Shown piece after piece: positions 1 through 9,680 of a stretch of DNA of 64,000 bases. Position 1 is the first letter of the stretch; the number at the start of each line of letters is the position of its first letter. Origin of the DNA: Dryocola sp. LX212 (GTDB lineage: Bacteria; Pseudomonadota; Gammaproteobacteria; Enterobacterales; Enterobacteriaceae); assembly GCA_041504365.1 (NCBI GenBank), contig CP167917.1, positions 2,294,001 to 2,358,000 of the forward strand, given 5' to 3'. Under the pieces are notes generated by a model. The model was not told where the DNA came from. It saw only the letters and a list, made by a program, of their open reading frames with translations, and did no database searches. The position numbers were made by a program, and so were the translations under genes.

Positions 1-474
1 GGTTACGATAGCCGTACTGAGCGCAACCAGCACCAAATCGTCCCCGATCGCCTGCCATTCGTAGCCGGGATAATACGGCAGCTGGTCAAGCATCGAGCGG
101 GGTACGGCCTTTTTGGCTATTCCCGGAGGAAGAGGTTTACCTCTTGCAAGGTTTTTGGCGATGCCGGGAGGCAGAGATTTATAGCCGGTCAGGCCATAGT
201 TAACCGCCAGGCTACGTGCATCTTTAAAGCTGATGTCCGAATCCACGTGATCCGGCTTGCCATAGTTCTTACGGCTGCCGTGATCCTGGTCAGACTTTCC
301 GTTGCCCTGCCCGCCTTTGTTGCTATGAGCGTTACCGTGCCCTTGATTACCGCTATTGCCATTACCGTTCCCGTTGCCATTTCCGTTACCCGGATTAGCA
401 AAAACGGGAGCAGTAAACAGCGCCAGTGAAACAACTACGGTGACAGCTGAAAGTAATCCTCGACGCTTAAACAT
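1..474 (-). CDS. cigR: CigR/RcnB-family membrane protein (3' end beyond window)
   Basis: The reverse strand reads 158 codons from an ATG at 474 to the window edge with no stop, so the C-terminus is missing. The product begins with a signal-peptide-like stretch ending in VFA-NPG, followed by a low-complexity segment rich in Gly, Asn and His, and then a conserved core with the repeated motif LPPGIAK (twice) and a C-terminal LPYYPGYEW...LVLVALSTA segment. This is the layout of Salmonella CigR, an SPI-3 encoded membrane protein described as an anti-virulence factor, and of the wider RcnB-like family. A GGGGTG ribosome site lies just upstream. Only a few residues should be missing if the family length holds. 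The family is clear; the function in this organism is inference. Confidence 0.85.
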   Translation of the reverse strand, partial: MFKRRGLLSAVTVVVSLALFTAPVFANPGNGNGNGNGNGNSGNQGHGNAHSNKGGQGNGKSDQDHGSRKNYGKPDHVDSDISFKDARSLAVNYGLTGYKSLPPGIAKNLARGKPLPPGIAKKAVPRSMLDQLPYYPGYEWQAIGDDLVLVALSTAIVT

Positions 475-779
475 AAATCACCCCGTAATATATGACCGTT
501 CTATTCAGAATATGTGTGCACTGCCCCTCCAGCAACCTTATTAATCTTATTTTTGTAATGCTCCCGGTTACCTATCGCATCTTTAAGGTCTTCCGGGCAG
601 TATTGGCAGCGGAATTGGCCCGTGAATGCCTGCGGGGTTTGCTATCAAGTAAACGGCGAAGCATTTTCCCTCATCGTTCCTATACTGAGATGACTTAGCA
701 GGAAGCCCGGCGAAATAATAAAACAGGTAAACTGAACCGGCGCTCCACAATGAGTTCAACTCCTTTAAGGAATGCATTG
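475..779. other. Divergent intergenic region cigR / hydrolase
   Basis: About 300 bp separate the divergent cigR and metallo-hydrolase genes. It must hold both promoters. I see no repeat, RNA gene or recognisable operator in it; the short open frames here lack ribosome sites and are not credible genes. Confidence 0.5.
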
Positions 780-1820
780 ATGAAATCCAGCCCCAACTTT
801 TGGATTAAAGCCTGCTGCATAGGCATTGTGATTATCGCATCGACGAACGTCAAAGCAGCCGAACGAGCGCCACAGGTGAAATATGAGGCAGGAACGCTAC
901 CGGAAAAATGGCGTACCGGCGGCCCGGAATGCACCACTTTCCGCGACGATTTTCAGGTGCACCAGTACAACGAAAATTTTTATATTCTGCGGGAATCAGG
1001 CTGTGTGCATACCGAGAAACCTTTCCTTTATCTTTTGTTCGGAAAAGACCGGGCGATTCTCTTTGATACCGGCGCGGGGAAAGACACCGACCCGACTACA
1101 GGCCGCGTGCCTGACGTTGTGGGAGCCGTCGACAGCGTCATAAATCTATGGCTGAAAAAAAACCATCGCCAGTCTGTTCCCTTAGTCGTCACGCACCTGC
1201 ATTCGCACTTCGATCATATCTGGGGAGACGCGCAGTTTATCAAGCGTCCTGATACCACCTTCGTTAAGCCGGGCGATGTGGAGACGCTGAAGCAATTCTT
1301 TGGCATTCATAAGTGGCCGGAGGAGACAGGACGTTTCGATCTTGGTGGGCGAGTTCTGGATATTATTCCAACGCCCGGACATGACGCGACCAGCATCGCC
1401 GTCTATGACCGACAGACAGCCATACTGTTGACTGGCGATGTGCTGTATCCCGGAAGGCTGTATATCAATGAGCGAAATCCAGATCTTATGCAAGCAAGCG
1501 CACAGCGCCTGGTCGATTTCACCGCTACCCGTCCGGTTGCGCAGATACTTGGTACGCATGTTGAACGTCGCGCGCCCTACTATGATTACCCAAGGGGGAC
1601 GCACTATGCCCCTGAAGAGTTCCCGCTTCAGATGGGCAGAGCCAGTTTACTGGAGCTGCTGGAAGCAACGAAGCTGCGTAGCGGGCAAGGCAGCCATAGC
1701 CATATCACCCAGAAGGCCTATCGCGATTTTACACTCTGCGGCGTTTACCCCATTTGTGAGCCGGTAAACGCGCCAGCCAGTACGGAGCAGATAAACGATC
1801 TTAGCGAGGCATTGCCCTGA
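780..1820 (+). CDS. Periplasmic metallo-beta-lactamase-fold hydrolase
   Basis: A 346-residue protein with an N-terminal signal sequence (roughly residues 1-26, ending VKA-AE). The metal-binding motif HSHFDH lies near residue 140, a second His in TPGHD near 200, the bridging Asp in LLTGDV near 218 and a last His in GTHVERR near 260, so all metal ligands of the MBL fold are present. It is longer than class B beta-lactamases and lacks their close sequence features, so it is best called an MBL-fold hydrolase of unknown substrate. The ATG at 780 is chosen because AAGGA sits 8 bp upstream and it begins a proper signal peptide; an in-frame ATG at 750 lacks a ribosome site. It stands alone, divergent from cigR. 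Confidence 0.85.
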   Translation: MKSSPNFWIKACCIGIVIIASTNVKAAERAPQVKYEAGTLPEKWRTGGPECTTFRDDFQVHQYNENFYILRESGCVHTEKPFLYLLFGKDRAILFDTGAGKDTDPTTGRVPDVVGAVDSVINLWLKKNHRQSVPLVVTHLHSHFDHIWGDAQFIKRPDTTFVKPGDVETLKQFFGIHKWPEETGRFDLGGRVLDIIPTPGHDATSIAVYDRQTAILLTGDVLYPGRLYINERNPDLMQASAQRLVDFTATRPVAQILGTHVERRAPYYDYPRGTHYAPEEFPLQMGRASLLELLEATKLRSGQGSHSHITQKAYRDFTLCGVYPICEPVNAPASTEQINDLSEALP

Positions 1821-1954
1821 ACGAACGTTTTTTGCCCTATCTCGTTGATAATTAAATTACAGCGAGGAATTTGAGAGATAGAGATAGGGTAAACTTCCGG
1901 ATGGCTGCAAGGCAAGGATGCCAAAAATATGACCGACTCACCAATTCTGGAACA

Positions 1955-2758
1955 ATGATGAGACTCAAGCAAATTACTTTTTCGGCACTCTGTTCAGCGC
2001 TGCTGCTTTCAACTTCTGCCTATGCCGAAGTCGACCTTGGATCGATTGATTTATTCTCCAAAGACAGTGCGACAAGCCCTATTCCAAAGGGGCTGGTGGT
2101 CGGCGGCGCGGCGGTTACCGGTACGCACCGCTATCAGGCTGACGATACTGAAACTCATTTTATTCCCGGCGCGCTCTATTTTGGCGACCAGTTTATGTAT
2201 CTTGGCGATCGCGCCCGCTATTACTTCGCGCTAAACGACTCATTTGCCGCCTACGGCTACGGCAGGTTCCGCTTTGGCAATTTGGATCCTGACGATCATG
2301 ACCAGTTTAAAGGGATGCATAAACGCAGGGCGGAGTTTGAAGCGGGCGTCGGCGGCACGGTGATCACCCCCTATGCGCTGCTAAGCGCCCGAATCAGTTC
2401 GGACGTCACGGGCCAGAGCGATGGCCAGGAGCTGCTCCTGTGGGCTGACTTCCCTATTGTCCGCGATAAGCTGCTGATTATGCCTGGGGTGGGCATGATG
2501 ATCCGCAGTTCCAATATGGCGAACTACTACTTTGGCGGCGTCTCGGCCAGTGAGGCCACGCCGCAGCGCAAAGAGTGGGACACCGGGACAACGTTCTCCC
2601 CGATGACGGCGATTATTACCAGCTACCGCTTTACCGACAGGTGGATGGGGCTGTTTGCCGCCAACTATGAATTTTACGATAAAAGCATCGCCGACAGCCC
2701 GCTCGTCCAGCACAGCGGCGAGCTGTATACCATTCTGGCCGTCGGCTATTCCTGGTAG
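1955..2758 (+). CDS. MipA/OmpV family outer-membrane protein
   Basis: A 267-residue protein with a signal peptide (ending SAYA-EVD) followed by alternating aromatic/polar strands typical of a small beta-barrel; it ends in Trp (VGYSW), as outer-membrane proteins usually end in an aromatic residue. The pattern GLVVGGAAV...RYQ...PGALYFGDQFMYLGDRARYY matches the MipA/OmpV family, whose members act as scaffolds for murein enzymes (MipA) or as outer-membrane proteins of uncertain role. Start chosen at 1955 (a second ATG follows at 1958) because it begins the signal peptide; the open frame continues further upstream without a ribosome site. It converges on mdtP with a hairpin between. Confidence 0.85.
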   Translation: MMRLKQITFSALCSALLLSTSAYAEVDLGSIDLFSKDSATSPIPKGLVVGGAAVTGTHRYQADDTETHFIPGALYFGDQFMYLGDRARYYFALNDSFAAYGYGRFRFGNLDPDDHDQFKGMHKRRAEFEAGVGGTVITPYALLSARISSDVTGQSDGQELLLWADFPIVRDKLLIMPGVGMMIRSSNMANYYFGGVSASEATPQRKEWDTGTTFSPMTAIITSYRFTDRWMGLFAANYEFYDKSIADSPLVQHSGELYTILAVGYSW

Positions 2759-2768
2759 GTTAGCGGAA

Positions 2769-2791
2769 CGGGGAAGCCCTTTACTTCCCCG
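2769..2791. terminator. Hairpin between convergent genes
   Basis: CGGGGAAG and CTTCCCCG form an 8-bp stem around a 7-base loop. The stop codon of mdtP (2781-2783) lies in the loop. It sits between the convergent mipA-like gene and mdtP and is probably a shared terminator, although the T-run on either side is short. Confidence 0.5.
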
Positions 2792-4223
2792 CTTTCCCAC
2801 CGCCTAGTGCCTTATTGAGCAGGATATCGCTACTGACGATGCTGCTGTTGAGCGTCAGCTGTTTGATCCTTTCAGCAATCAGCAGGCTGCCCGCGGAAGT
2901 GGCTGCCTGCCTGCTGATAAGCCCCCTCTTATAACGCGCGGTGGCGTTGTTTGCCGTAAACGACGCCGCAGAGATTTTCTGTTCCTGAAGCTCCGCCTCC
3001 TCATGCAGGGACTCTATTTCGCTCCCCACGACGGCCACATCACGCACTGCCGTTAGCACCGCCTGGTTGTACTGGGAAATCATGATGTCGCGCTGGCGCC
3101 GGGATTTATCCAGATTAGCCTCCAGCTGGCCGCCGGAGAAAATAGGCAGATACAGGCCAGGCACGATGTTGATCTGCTGGCTCGAGTGGTTAAACAGGTC
3201 GTCAAGATGCAGCGCATCAAAGCCGAAGAACGCCTTGATATCAAATTTAGGGTAAAACGCCGCTTTGGCAGCATCGATCTGGCTCATAGATGATTTCACG
3301 TACCAGTGCGCCGCCTGCAGATCGGGGCGACGAGCCAGAAGCTGATAGTTAAGGGAGGCTGGCAGCCCGGTGGACGGTACGGGAAGCGTCACCGGCTTCA
3401 GTTCCGGAAGCTCACCACCGCCCACTATCAACCGTAACGACTCACGGTGTTTAATCCGCTGCTGTCTGGCAGAAGAGATCTGCTGTTCAACGCTCAACAG
3501 GTGCGCTTTAGCGGCTTCTGCCTCCGCGTGCGATTCCAGCCCGCGTGCCGCCCGCGCTTCGTGCCCCTGTAACGCATAGGATTCGATACGCTTCTGTTCT
3601 TCAAGCAGCGCAATCAGCTGGGTGGAGGTCTGCAGGGCATAATAGAGCTGTGCCGTATCGGCAGAAATTTCGAGGCTTACCGCAGAAGCTTCAAGCCTGC
3701 GGGCATTCTGTACCCCCATGCCCGCCTCAAGCCTGGAGCGATGCTCGCCCCAGATATCGATGTCCAGCGTGGCACCAAGGCCCACTATCCCTTCGGTATA
3801 CCAGGGGCCAGTCAGCCCCAGCCCCGGGCGGTCGTTGGCAAAAGGCCCGAGGTAGCCGTTAGATGAAACATGTGCCTGATCGATGCTGGCCGTACCATAA
3901 ATCTTCAGGTTGCTCCCGGACTCAATCATCTGCACATCCGAGCGGGCCTGCTGCACTTTGGCATGGGCCAGCGCCATGGTCGGCGAGTTTTTAATCGCCC
4001 GATCGATGAGCGCGTCCAGCTGAGGGTCTCGGTAGGTCTTCCACCACTGCTCCTGCGGCCAGCTGGCGTTAGTTAGCTGCAAATCAGCGGGCAGAACCAC
4101 ATCGCTGCTTTGGATCTGCTTCAGCGGCGTGTCGTCATTATTCATTAAGGCACAGGAAGTCAGCAGCACGCAAAGCAGCATGCTAAACGGTTTGAGATTA
4201 TGACGCGTAATCGAATTTTTCAT
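2781..4223 (-). CDS. mdtP: Outer-membrane channel lipoprotein MdtP
   Basis: A 480-residue outer-membrane factor of the NodT/TolC-like lipoprotein group. The signal peptide ends in a lipobox (LLTSC-AL near residue 24), followed by motifs of this family: WPQEQWWKTYRDPQLDALI near the N-terminus, LLARRPDLQAA in the middle, and coiled-coil helices. Similarity to E. coli MdtP (SdsP) is good over the whole length. It forms the outer-membrane exit of the MdtNOP pump, which in E. coli has been linked to resistance to puromycin, acriflavine and sulfa drugs. Its ATG overlaps the mdtO stop by 4 bp, implying coupled translation. Confidence 0.9.
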   Translation of the reverse strand: MKNSITRHNLKPFSMLLCVLLTSCALMNNDDTPLKQIQSSDVVLPADLQLTNASWPQEQWWKTYRDPQLDALIDRAIKNSPTMALAHAKVQQARSDVQMIESGSNLKIYGTASIDQAHVSSNGYLGPFANDRPGLGLTGPWYTEGIVGLGATLDIDIWGEHRSRLEAGMGVQNARRLEASAVSLEISADTAQLYYALQTSTQLIALLEEQKRIESYALQGHEARAARGLESHAEAEAAKAHLLSVEQQISSARQQRIKHRESLRLIVGGGELPELKPVTLPVPSTGLPASLNYQLLARRPDLQAAHWYVKSSMSQIDAAKAAFYPKFDIKAFFGFDALHLDDLFNHSSQQINIVPGLYLPIFSGGQLEANLDKSRRQRDIMISQYNQAVLTAVRDVAVVGSEIESLHEEAELQEQKISAASFTANNATARYKRGLISRQAATSAGSLLIAERIKQLTLNSSIVSSDILLNKALGGGKAGK

Positions 4224-6232
4224 AAGTTGGTAAACTCACGTTCCTGGGCAAGCCTGCTTTTCTGGCTCGCCAGCAGCTCGGTAATTTCGTAGAAGAGGTG
4301 CTGCACTTTTTTAACCAGCACGGAGTGGGGTTGCGTGTTGATAAGAGAGTCAGGAATGGCGTGCTCGCGCTGCCAGTTGGCAAGCACTGAAGGTTCGCTC
4401 ACCGCCTGAGCACTCAGCGCCAGAAGCTCTCCGGCCTGCTCCCGTAGCGGCGCGTAGATCTCATCCTGTCCCAGGCTGGATCCCACCGCTATGCTGTCCA
4501 TGATGTACAGCACCTCGCGCACGTGTCCCAGCACGGCCTGCGTGGTGAAAATATCGTATTCAGACTGGTCATCACCAGGCGCCCCGCCCGGTTCCAGGGC
4601 AACCCGAGCGGCAGTGTTTTCGCAGTTCGCCAGCGCCTGCCAGAGCTGCAGGGAAACCAGCGATTGATCCGTTTGACGTCTGATGCGCACAGATGCGTCC
4701 TGCAATATGCGCGCAATGCTTTTCCACAGCTGCTCCCCTTCAACCTCCGGCCATAACAGCACGTGGGTCAGCGTTGCAATTCCCACACCCAGCAGGATAC
4801 CGATGATTCTGTCGCGGATTTCAACCAGATCGAAGGTCGGCCCGAATGTCTCCAGCAGCGCCAGCGCAAAGGTGAACATAAGTTGGATCCCGGCATAGCT
4901 CATTTTCTCGCTTCCGGCATACACCCAGGCACCCAGCGCAACCACGGGAAGCGTCATCAGCAGCAGGCCAACGATGCTGTCGATGTGCGGCATCACCAGG
5001 ATCACCATCAGCAGCGCAATCAGGCTGCCAATGACGGCCCCAACCGCACGCAGCAGCGCCCGCTGTGTGGTGGTACCGAGGCTGGACTGCGCCACGATCA
5101 CGCAGCTGAGCATGATGGTATGGATGCCCTGCCAGTCCGTCGCCGCGTAGAGCAGATAACAGATGAAACTGGACAGCACCGTTTTTAAGGCAAATTTTAT
5201 GAAGGTCGGGTTGAGCTGAAAGTTTTTTCCCGCTTGCACCGTCGGAGACGAGGGATCGGTCCTCTCCTCGTGATGTGAAAAAGCCACCAGGGCGTCCAGC
5301 ATCTTCTTCAGCACTGGCGTCGTGGTTTCGGGGACCTGCCTGTCGGGCAGCAAGAAAGGGCAGTCTTCTGCAACTGAGGTATTAAGCGCCAGGCAGGCAT
5401 CACGCAGCAGCTGAAGCTGTTCTTTGCAGACGCCATCATTCGCAGGCTCCAGGTGCTGTGCCGCCAGATACAGAGTTGAAATAGTATTCAGACGCGCAAG
5501 CTGAAAGGCTTTAGTGTCCCGATAGCGTCGGTTATGCATCACCGCAAAGGCGAGCAAATGCTGAACCGACAGGATCTTGCTCTGCAAAGTCTCCGCGCTC
5601 ACGGGCTCGGGGGGTGAGGTGTTTTCAATCAGGCACTCGAGCCGCCGAATTGTCTCGTTATTCTGCTGCAGCACAACCTGCTTAAATTGCTGAACGGGGT
5701 CCTGGGGGATAAACAGCAGGTTGGTAATCAGCGTCAGCAGAATCGAGTAATTAATTGCCACCCAGAGCCAGAGCATCAGCCTGACCACGATTTCGGGGTT
5801 ATCCGTGGCATCGGCAAACGTATGGCTGTAAATAATGACCACGCTGGTCAGGAAGAAGACTATCCCGGCTTTGCTGGCGCGCATCATATAAACGCTGCAG
5901 AAGAACAGCCCATAAGCCAGCAGGATCCTCAGCATTGGATAGCTATAGGTTAATTTCAATGTCAATATCGACAGGCCTACGGCAAGCGTGGTACCCGAGA
6001 AAAACAGTATCGCGGTCATCTTCGACAGCACAACGTTCTTTTGCGTGACGTAAAAGACGACAATCAGCGACAGGGCTAAAAAGGGGATCTGCAGGGTCAT
6101 TGACAGCGTAATGACCAGCGCGCTGGTAATAAGGCAGCGCATCATCACGCTGCTCCGCCCCGGGTAATCCGCCAGCAGCTCTAGCAGCGCGCTTATTTTA
6201 TCAGCCAGCGATTTGGTTGGATGGATGCTCAT
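4220..6232 (-). CDS. mdtO: Inner-membrane efflux protein MdtO (FUSC family)
   Basis: A 670-residue protein of the fusaric-acid-resistance/aromatic-acid exporter (FUSC) family: two blocks of closely spaced membrane helices (about residues 30-175 and 355-490) each followed by a cytoplasmic domain. E. coli MdtO (SdsQ) is about 680 residues and has the same neighbours, so the assignment rests on both sequence type and order (ytcA, mdtN, mdtO, mdtP). It would be the energised inner-membrane component of the tripartite pump. It starts 9 bp after the mdtN stop with a GGGG ribosome site and overlaps mdtP by 4 bp. Confidence 0.9.
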   Translation of the reverse strand: MSIHPTKSLADKISALLELLADYPGRSSVMMRCLITSALVITLSMTLQIPFLALSLIVVFYVTQKNVVLSKMTAILFFSGTTLAVGLSILTLKLTYSYPMLRILLAYGLFFCSVYMMRASKAGIVFFLTSVVIIYSHTFADATDNPEIVVRLMLWLWVAINYSILLTLITNLLFIPQDPVQQFKQVVLQQNNETIRRLECLIENTSPPEPVSAETLQSKILSVQHLLAFAVMHNRRYRDTKAFQLARLNTISTLYLAAQHLEPANDGVCKEQLQLLRDACLALNTSVAEDCPFLLPDRQVPETTTPVLKKMLDALVAFSHHEERTDPSSPTVQAGKNFQLNPTFIKFALKTVLSSFICYLLYAATDWQGIHTIMLSCVIVAQSSLGTTTQRALLRAVGAVIGSLIALLMVILVMPHIDSIVGLLLMTLPVVALGAWVYAGSEKMSYAGIQLMFTFALALLETFGPTFDLVEIRDRIIGILLGVGIATLTHVLLWPEVEGEQLWKSIARILQDASVRIRRQTDQSLVSLQLWQALANCENTAARVALEPGGAPGDDQSEYDIFTTQAVLGHVREVLYIMDSIAVGSSLGQDEIYAPLREQAGELLALSAQAVSEPSVLANWQREHAIPDSLINTQPHSVLVKKVQHLFYEITELLASQKSRLAQEREFTNL

Positions 6233-6241
6233 ATCGCCCCG

Positions 6242-7261
6242 TTAGGACCTGGTTTTCAGGGTCGCGACGGCGGACGCCCCAACACGGAACAGGCTCTCGT
6301 CAGGATTGGTGATGCGAATTTTCACCGGAAAACGCTGGGAAACATGTACCCAATTTATGGTGCGTTTGACGTCAGGCAGGCCGGATGCCAGATTCCCGCC
6401 GTCCTCCGGGGTGATCCCGTAGCTGATGGAATCAACATGACCGTCGAACTTAACGCCGGTATTGCTCATTAAATAAACCTGCGCCACCGTACCCTCTTTA
6501 ATATTTTTAAGCTCGGTTTCACGGAAATTGGCAATGACGTACCAGTGCGAGGTATCGATCAGGGTAAACACGGGTTTGCCTGCGCTTGCAAACTGGCCAA
6601 CGGTGGTTTTCAGCGAAGCGACACGACCATCAAAAGGGGCGCGTATCTCTGTAAACTCAAGATTAAGCTTTGCCACGTCGATAAGCGCCGCCACTTCCGC
6701 CCGCTGGGCGACCAGTGCTTCCACCCCGCTCACCCCTGCCTTTGCCTGTCTGGCCTGTAATTTCAGGGTGTCCAGCTTCGAGATTGCGCTAAGTTTCGCC
6801 GTGCGGGCCTGATCCACCTCTTCGGCGGATGCAAAGCCCTGCGCGAGCAGCGGCTCCAGGCGGCGCAGCGTGGCGGTGGCCTGCTTCGCAGCGGCGCTGG
6901 CGCTGGCAATGGCGGCATGAGCCGAGTCCGCACTAAATTTTTGCGCATTGACGGATCGCTGGGTTAGTTCGATTTGCTGATTCAGCCCTTCGAGCTTCGC
7001 CTGAGCATGCTTTAGCGCAGCCTGATAAGGCCGAGGGTCAATCTGAAATAACAGATCGCCTTTATGCACCCGCTGATTATCCCGTACCGGCTGCGCGATA
7101 ATTCGGCCATTCACCTCCGGGGAGATAGCGATGGTATCCGCATAGGCATAAGCATCGTCGGTGCGTGGGCTGCTATCAATACGCCACAGCACAATAATAA
7201 AAACCATGGCCGCCAGCAGCAGTAACAGGAGTAACGAAAAAGACTTTTGCAGTTTTAACAT
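6242..7261 (-). CDS. mdtN: Membrane-fusion protein MdtN (HlyD family)
   Basis: A 339-residue periplasmic adaptor with one N-terminal membrane anchor (about residues 8-27), then the HlyD/EmrA-type lipoyl half-motif (AISPEVNGRIIAQPVRDNQ near 45-65), a long alpha-helical hairpin with coiled-coil character (about 80-190), and the second half-motif and beta-barrel (IRAPFDGRVASLKTTVGQF near 205-225). It bridges MdtO and MdtP. An AGGAAA ribosome site precedes the ATG. Its position between ytcA and mdtO matches the E. coli operon. Confidence 0.9.
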   Translation of the reverse strand: MLKLQKSFSLLLLLLLAAMVFIIVLWRIDSSPRTDDAYAYADTIAISPEVNGRIIAQPVRDNQRVHKGDLLFQIDPRPYQAALKHAQAKLEGLNQQIELTQRSVNAQKFSADSAHAAIASASAAAKQATATLRRLEPLLAQGFASAEEVDQARTAKLSAISKLDTLKLQARQAKAGVSGVEALVAQRAEVAALIDVAKLNLEFTEIRAPFDGRVASLKTTVGQFASAGKPVFTLIDTSHWYVIANFRETELKNIKEGTVAQVYLMSNTGVKFDGHVDSISYGITPEDGGNLASGLPDVKRTINWVHVSQRFPVKIRITNPDESLFRVGASAVATLKTRS

Positions 7262-7276
7262 GATAATTTTCCTGTT

Positions 7277-7540
7277 CTACTGGCTGAAAATCAGTAGCCA
7301 CGCCACCATCGCTACCAGCGCGGTGAACAGTGGATAACCAATAATATGAGGGGCAAACCAGGCCTTCTTCTTTTTCACCAGAAAAAGATGCAGGCACCAG
7401 GTTGCGATAACCCCACCGGTGAGACAGAACAACCAGTCAGGGAAAGAGGCGCCAAAGACCGGTAACGACGGCGAAACGGAGCAGGCTGACAGTAAACACG
7501 CAGGAATTAAAATCAGCAGCGGGCAGATATTTTTGTGCAT
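7277..7540 (-). CDS. ytcA: YtcA family lipoprotein
   Basis: An 87-residue membrane protein with a signal sequence ending in a lipobox (LLSAC near residue 20) and two further hydrophobic segments (about 35-55 and 65-85) separated by the basic turn VKKKKAW. E. coli YtcA is a small lipoprotein of the same size encoded just upstream of mdtN, and the same order is seen here, 15 bp before mdtN. Function is unknown; its place as first gene of the operon suggests an accessory role in the MdtNOP pump. The ribosome site is weak. Confidence 0.8.
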   Translation of the reverse strand: MHKNICPLLILIPACLLSACSVSPSLPVFGASFPDWLFCLTGGVIATWCLHLFLVKKKKAWFAPHIIGYPLFTALVAMVAWLLIFSQ

Positions 7541-8027
7541 ATTCTGTTTCTTATCAGGCGAATGCTGGCTCTTTACTATAGTTCATAACAAAGCGGGCCA
7601 TATCGGCAGAACAATAAAATGAACTAGCGAAGAGAACGAGAAGGAAGACTAGCATGTGTAAAATTAATTTCTTAAGTTATTGTTGCGCTGTTTATTAAAA
7701 ATCTTAACCCAGAATATACCGTGCGCCAGGGCCGGCAAAGTTTAAATTTAAAAATAAACCAACATTACAAAATTTAATTAACTGTAAAAACGTGTACTGA
7801 CGCACGATGTGCAAGCAAACAGATTCTTAAAAATGCTATCAATATCCTTTTGTAAGCATAGCCCACGTCCAAACCCTAACTCCGACCAGCGCTGACATTG
7901 ATAAAATTCCGCTCATTTCCTGTAAAGACTTAATAAAAGAACCGCCATCAGGACGATACCGCATAAATTCCTGACGCACTCCCTGCTCAACGCTACAAAA
8001 GTACACTTAATTAACTCGCGTAGGACG
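7541..8027. other. AT-rich intergenic region
   Basis: About 490 bp that are clearly richer in A and T than the neighbouring genes, with runs of A and T around 7680-7790. It must hold the ytcA-mdtNOP promoter. No gene, repeat or RNA could be recognised. The N-terminal part of the broken cyclase that follows is not recoverable here. Confidence 0.45.
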
Positions 8028-9170
8028 ATGGATCGTTACCAGACCGTACAGCCGCGAGATCCTGTCGCCGAGCAGCATGCCATTGACGAAATGGTTGCTG
8101 CCACAAATTTCTACCATAAGGCGCTGTACCGCAAAACTTCCGAATGCATTGTAATGAAATCAGCGAACATTCCCGGTTCACTGAGCTGCTGGCGCAGACG
8201 CGGCACCGCTTTGAAAGCCAGGGGATGACGCTGATTGAAGAATTACAAAAACAAAGTGATAACGGTGCCAGCTATACGATGGATGCGGATATTTTTGCGG
8301 TTAAATATCACTCGAGCCTGAAATCTTTTAACAACCTGTTAAACGTTTACCTGAGCGATCTGAAAGAGAATTATATCGCCAGTGAAAATAAGGCCATGAT
8401 GAACCTGATGCTGGTGTGCTGCATCCTGCTGATTCTTTATATTCTGGTGATTGGGGCCGTCTATTACATCCGCACGCGGGTGTTAAAGCCCATTATGAAG
8501 CTCAATGAAATTACCCACGGTTTAATTTCAGGCGACAGAAAAACCATCGGGCTGCTGACCAACAACAGCGCCGGGGAAGTACAGCAGCTGTGGTCTTCGC
8601 TTGGTGCACTTGGCAATAAGCTCAACGAGCAGGCCGAAATGAGCGAGCAGTTTCAAAAGTCTTCCGAGGAGGATACCCTCACCTCGCTACTTAATCGTCG
8701 GGCATTCGAAAAGCTGGCGGGTGACATCGTCCACAGGTCAAGCGAGTCGAATTTCGCCTGGGTTATGCTGATTGATATTGACCACTTTAAGTCGATAAAC
8801 GATACCTGGGGCCATCCGGTCGGGGATGCGGTGCTGGTAGCCTTTGCCACCATGCTAAAGAATGTGTGCCGGGGTGAAGATGTTGTTGCCCGCATCGGCG
8901 GCGAGGAGTTAGCCGTGGTATTCGAGAATGGCGATACCAATGCGGCACTGAAATATGCTTTCAGGCTGCTGGAGCAGATTCGCAGCCTTGAAATTACCGT
9001 ACAAGCTAATGAAACACTGCGCCTCACCGCCAGCTTTGGCATCGCTTCGGGTTATCAAAAAAAACCTTCCCAACCTGCTTTCAGAAGCAGACCTCGAGCT
9101 CTACAAAGCGAAAAACAATGGCCGTGACCGGATTTGTTACCAGTCCGCGAGAGCAATAAATGAGGATTAA
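8028..9170 (+). pseudogene. Broken membrane diguanylate cyclase (HAMP-GGEEL)
   Basis: The reading frame from about 8144 encodes part of a sensor domain, one membrane helix (MNLMLVCCILLILYILVIGAV), a HAMP-like linker and most of a GGDEF domain: D-I-D metal site, NDTWGHPVGD, and the signature GGEEL with an RxxD inhibitory site (RGED) five residues before it. At a run of eight A residues (9057-9064) the frame shifts; removing one A would restore the normal C-terminal end (EADLELYKAKNNGRDRI) and the stop at 9170. Upstream, the frame from 8028 looks like the continuation of the sensor domain, so a second shift near 8143 is likely, and no first membrane helix or good start is found. I read it as a decayed cyclase. 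A single-base sequencing error in the A-run could explain one lesion, but not the N-terminal loss. Confidence 0.75.
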
Positions 9171-9680
9171 CTGGCGGACAGCGCTACCGCTTATTCAGCC
9201 TGCTTGCGACAAGGTTCATTGCGAGCATCATCGGCGCGGGAATAACCAGCATGTGTCCGGTTATAGTCTATGATGCGCGGGTGCATATTTAAGGCATGCA
9301 GTAACACCGTGTTTTCACCATGAAAGACCAACAGCACTTTTTAATTTTTAGCCAATTAAAATCTCATCATAAACTCACTTTCGCACAACCTTGTGCAGCG
9401 AGAGAAAAAAGGTGGCCGCAATAAATAACTTAAGCTTATTGATTGAATGCAATATCTCTATTTATTCACCAACATAACCGTGCATAAAGATTGGCGACAC
9501 AAACACACTGTGCAGCAGGGATGTTATTGCATCGCGTCGGCAATTTATATTTAAACAAGAAAACATTAATCCTGCACCGTGCAGCTATTCCACTCGCATT
9601 GTTCGTTTGGCAATATATGCGATTAACTCAATTTTATTAATACCATTTCCTGTTTTTATGCAGAGTAATCGTTGGAAGCC
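9171..9680. other. Intergenic region between two broken signalling genes
   Basis: About 500 bp, AT-rich, without a credible gene. Two short palindromes are present, one around 9384-9397 (GCACAA..TTGTGC) and one around 9572-9584 (CTGCAC..GTGCAG). They could be operators or decayed repeats; nothing else supports a function. Confidence 0.4.

Noticed and set aside
780-1820. Calling the MBL-fold protein a carbapenemase
   Set aside because: Metal-binding motifs alone do not separate class B beta-lactamases from the many other MBL-fold hydrolases, and the remaining sequence does not look like a class B enzyme.
9057-9064. Programmed frameshift in the cyclase gene
   Set aside because: The A8 run could slip, but there is no stimulating hairpin or Shine-Dalgarno-like signal near it, and the N-terminal half of the gene is also damaged, so decay is simpler.
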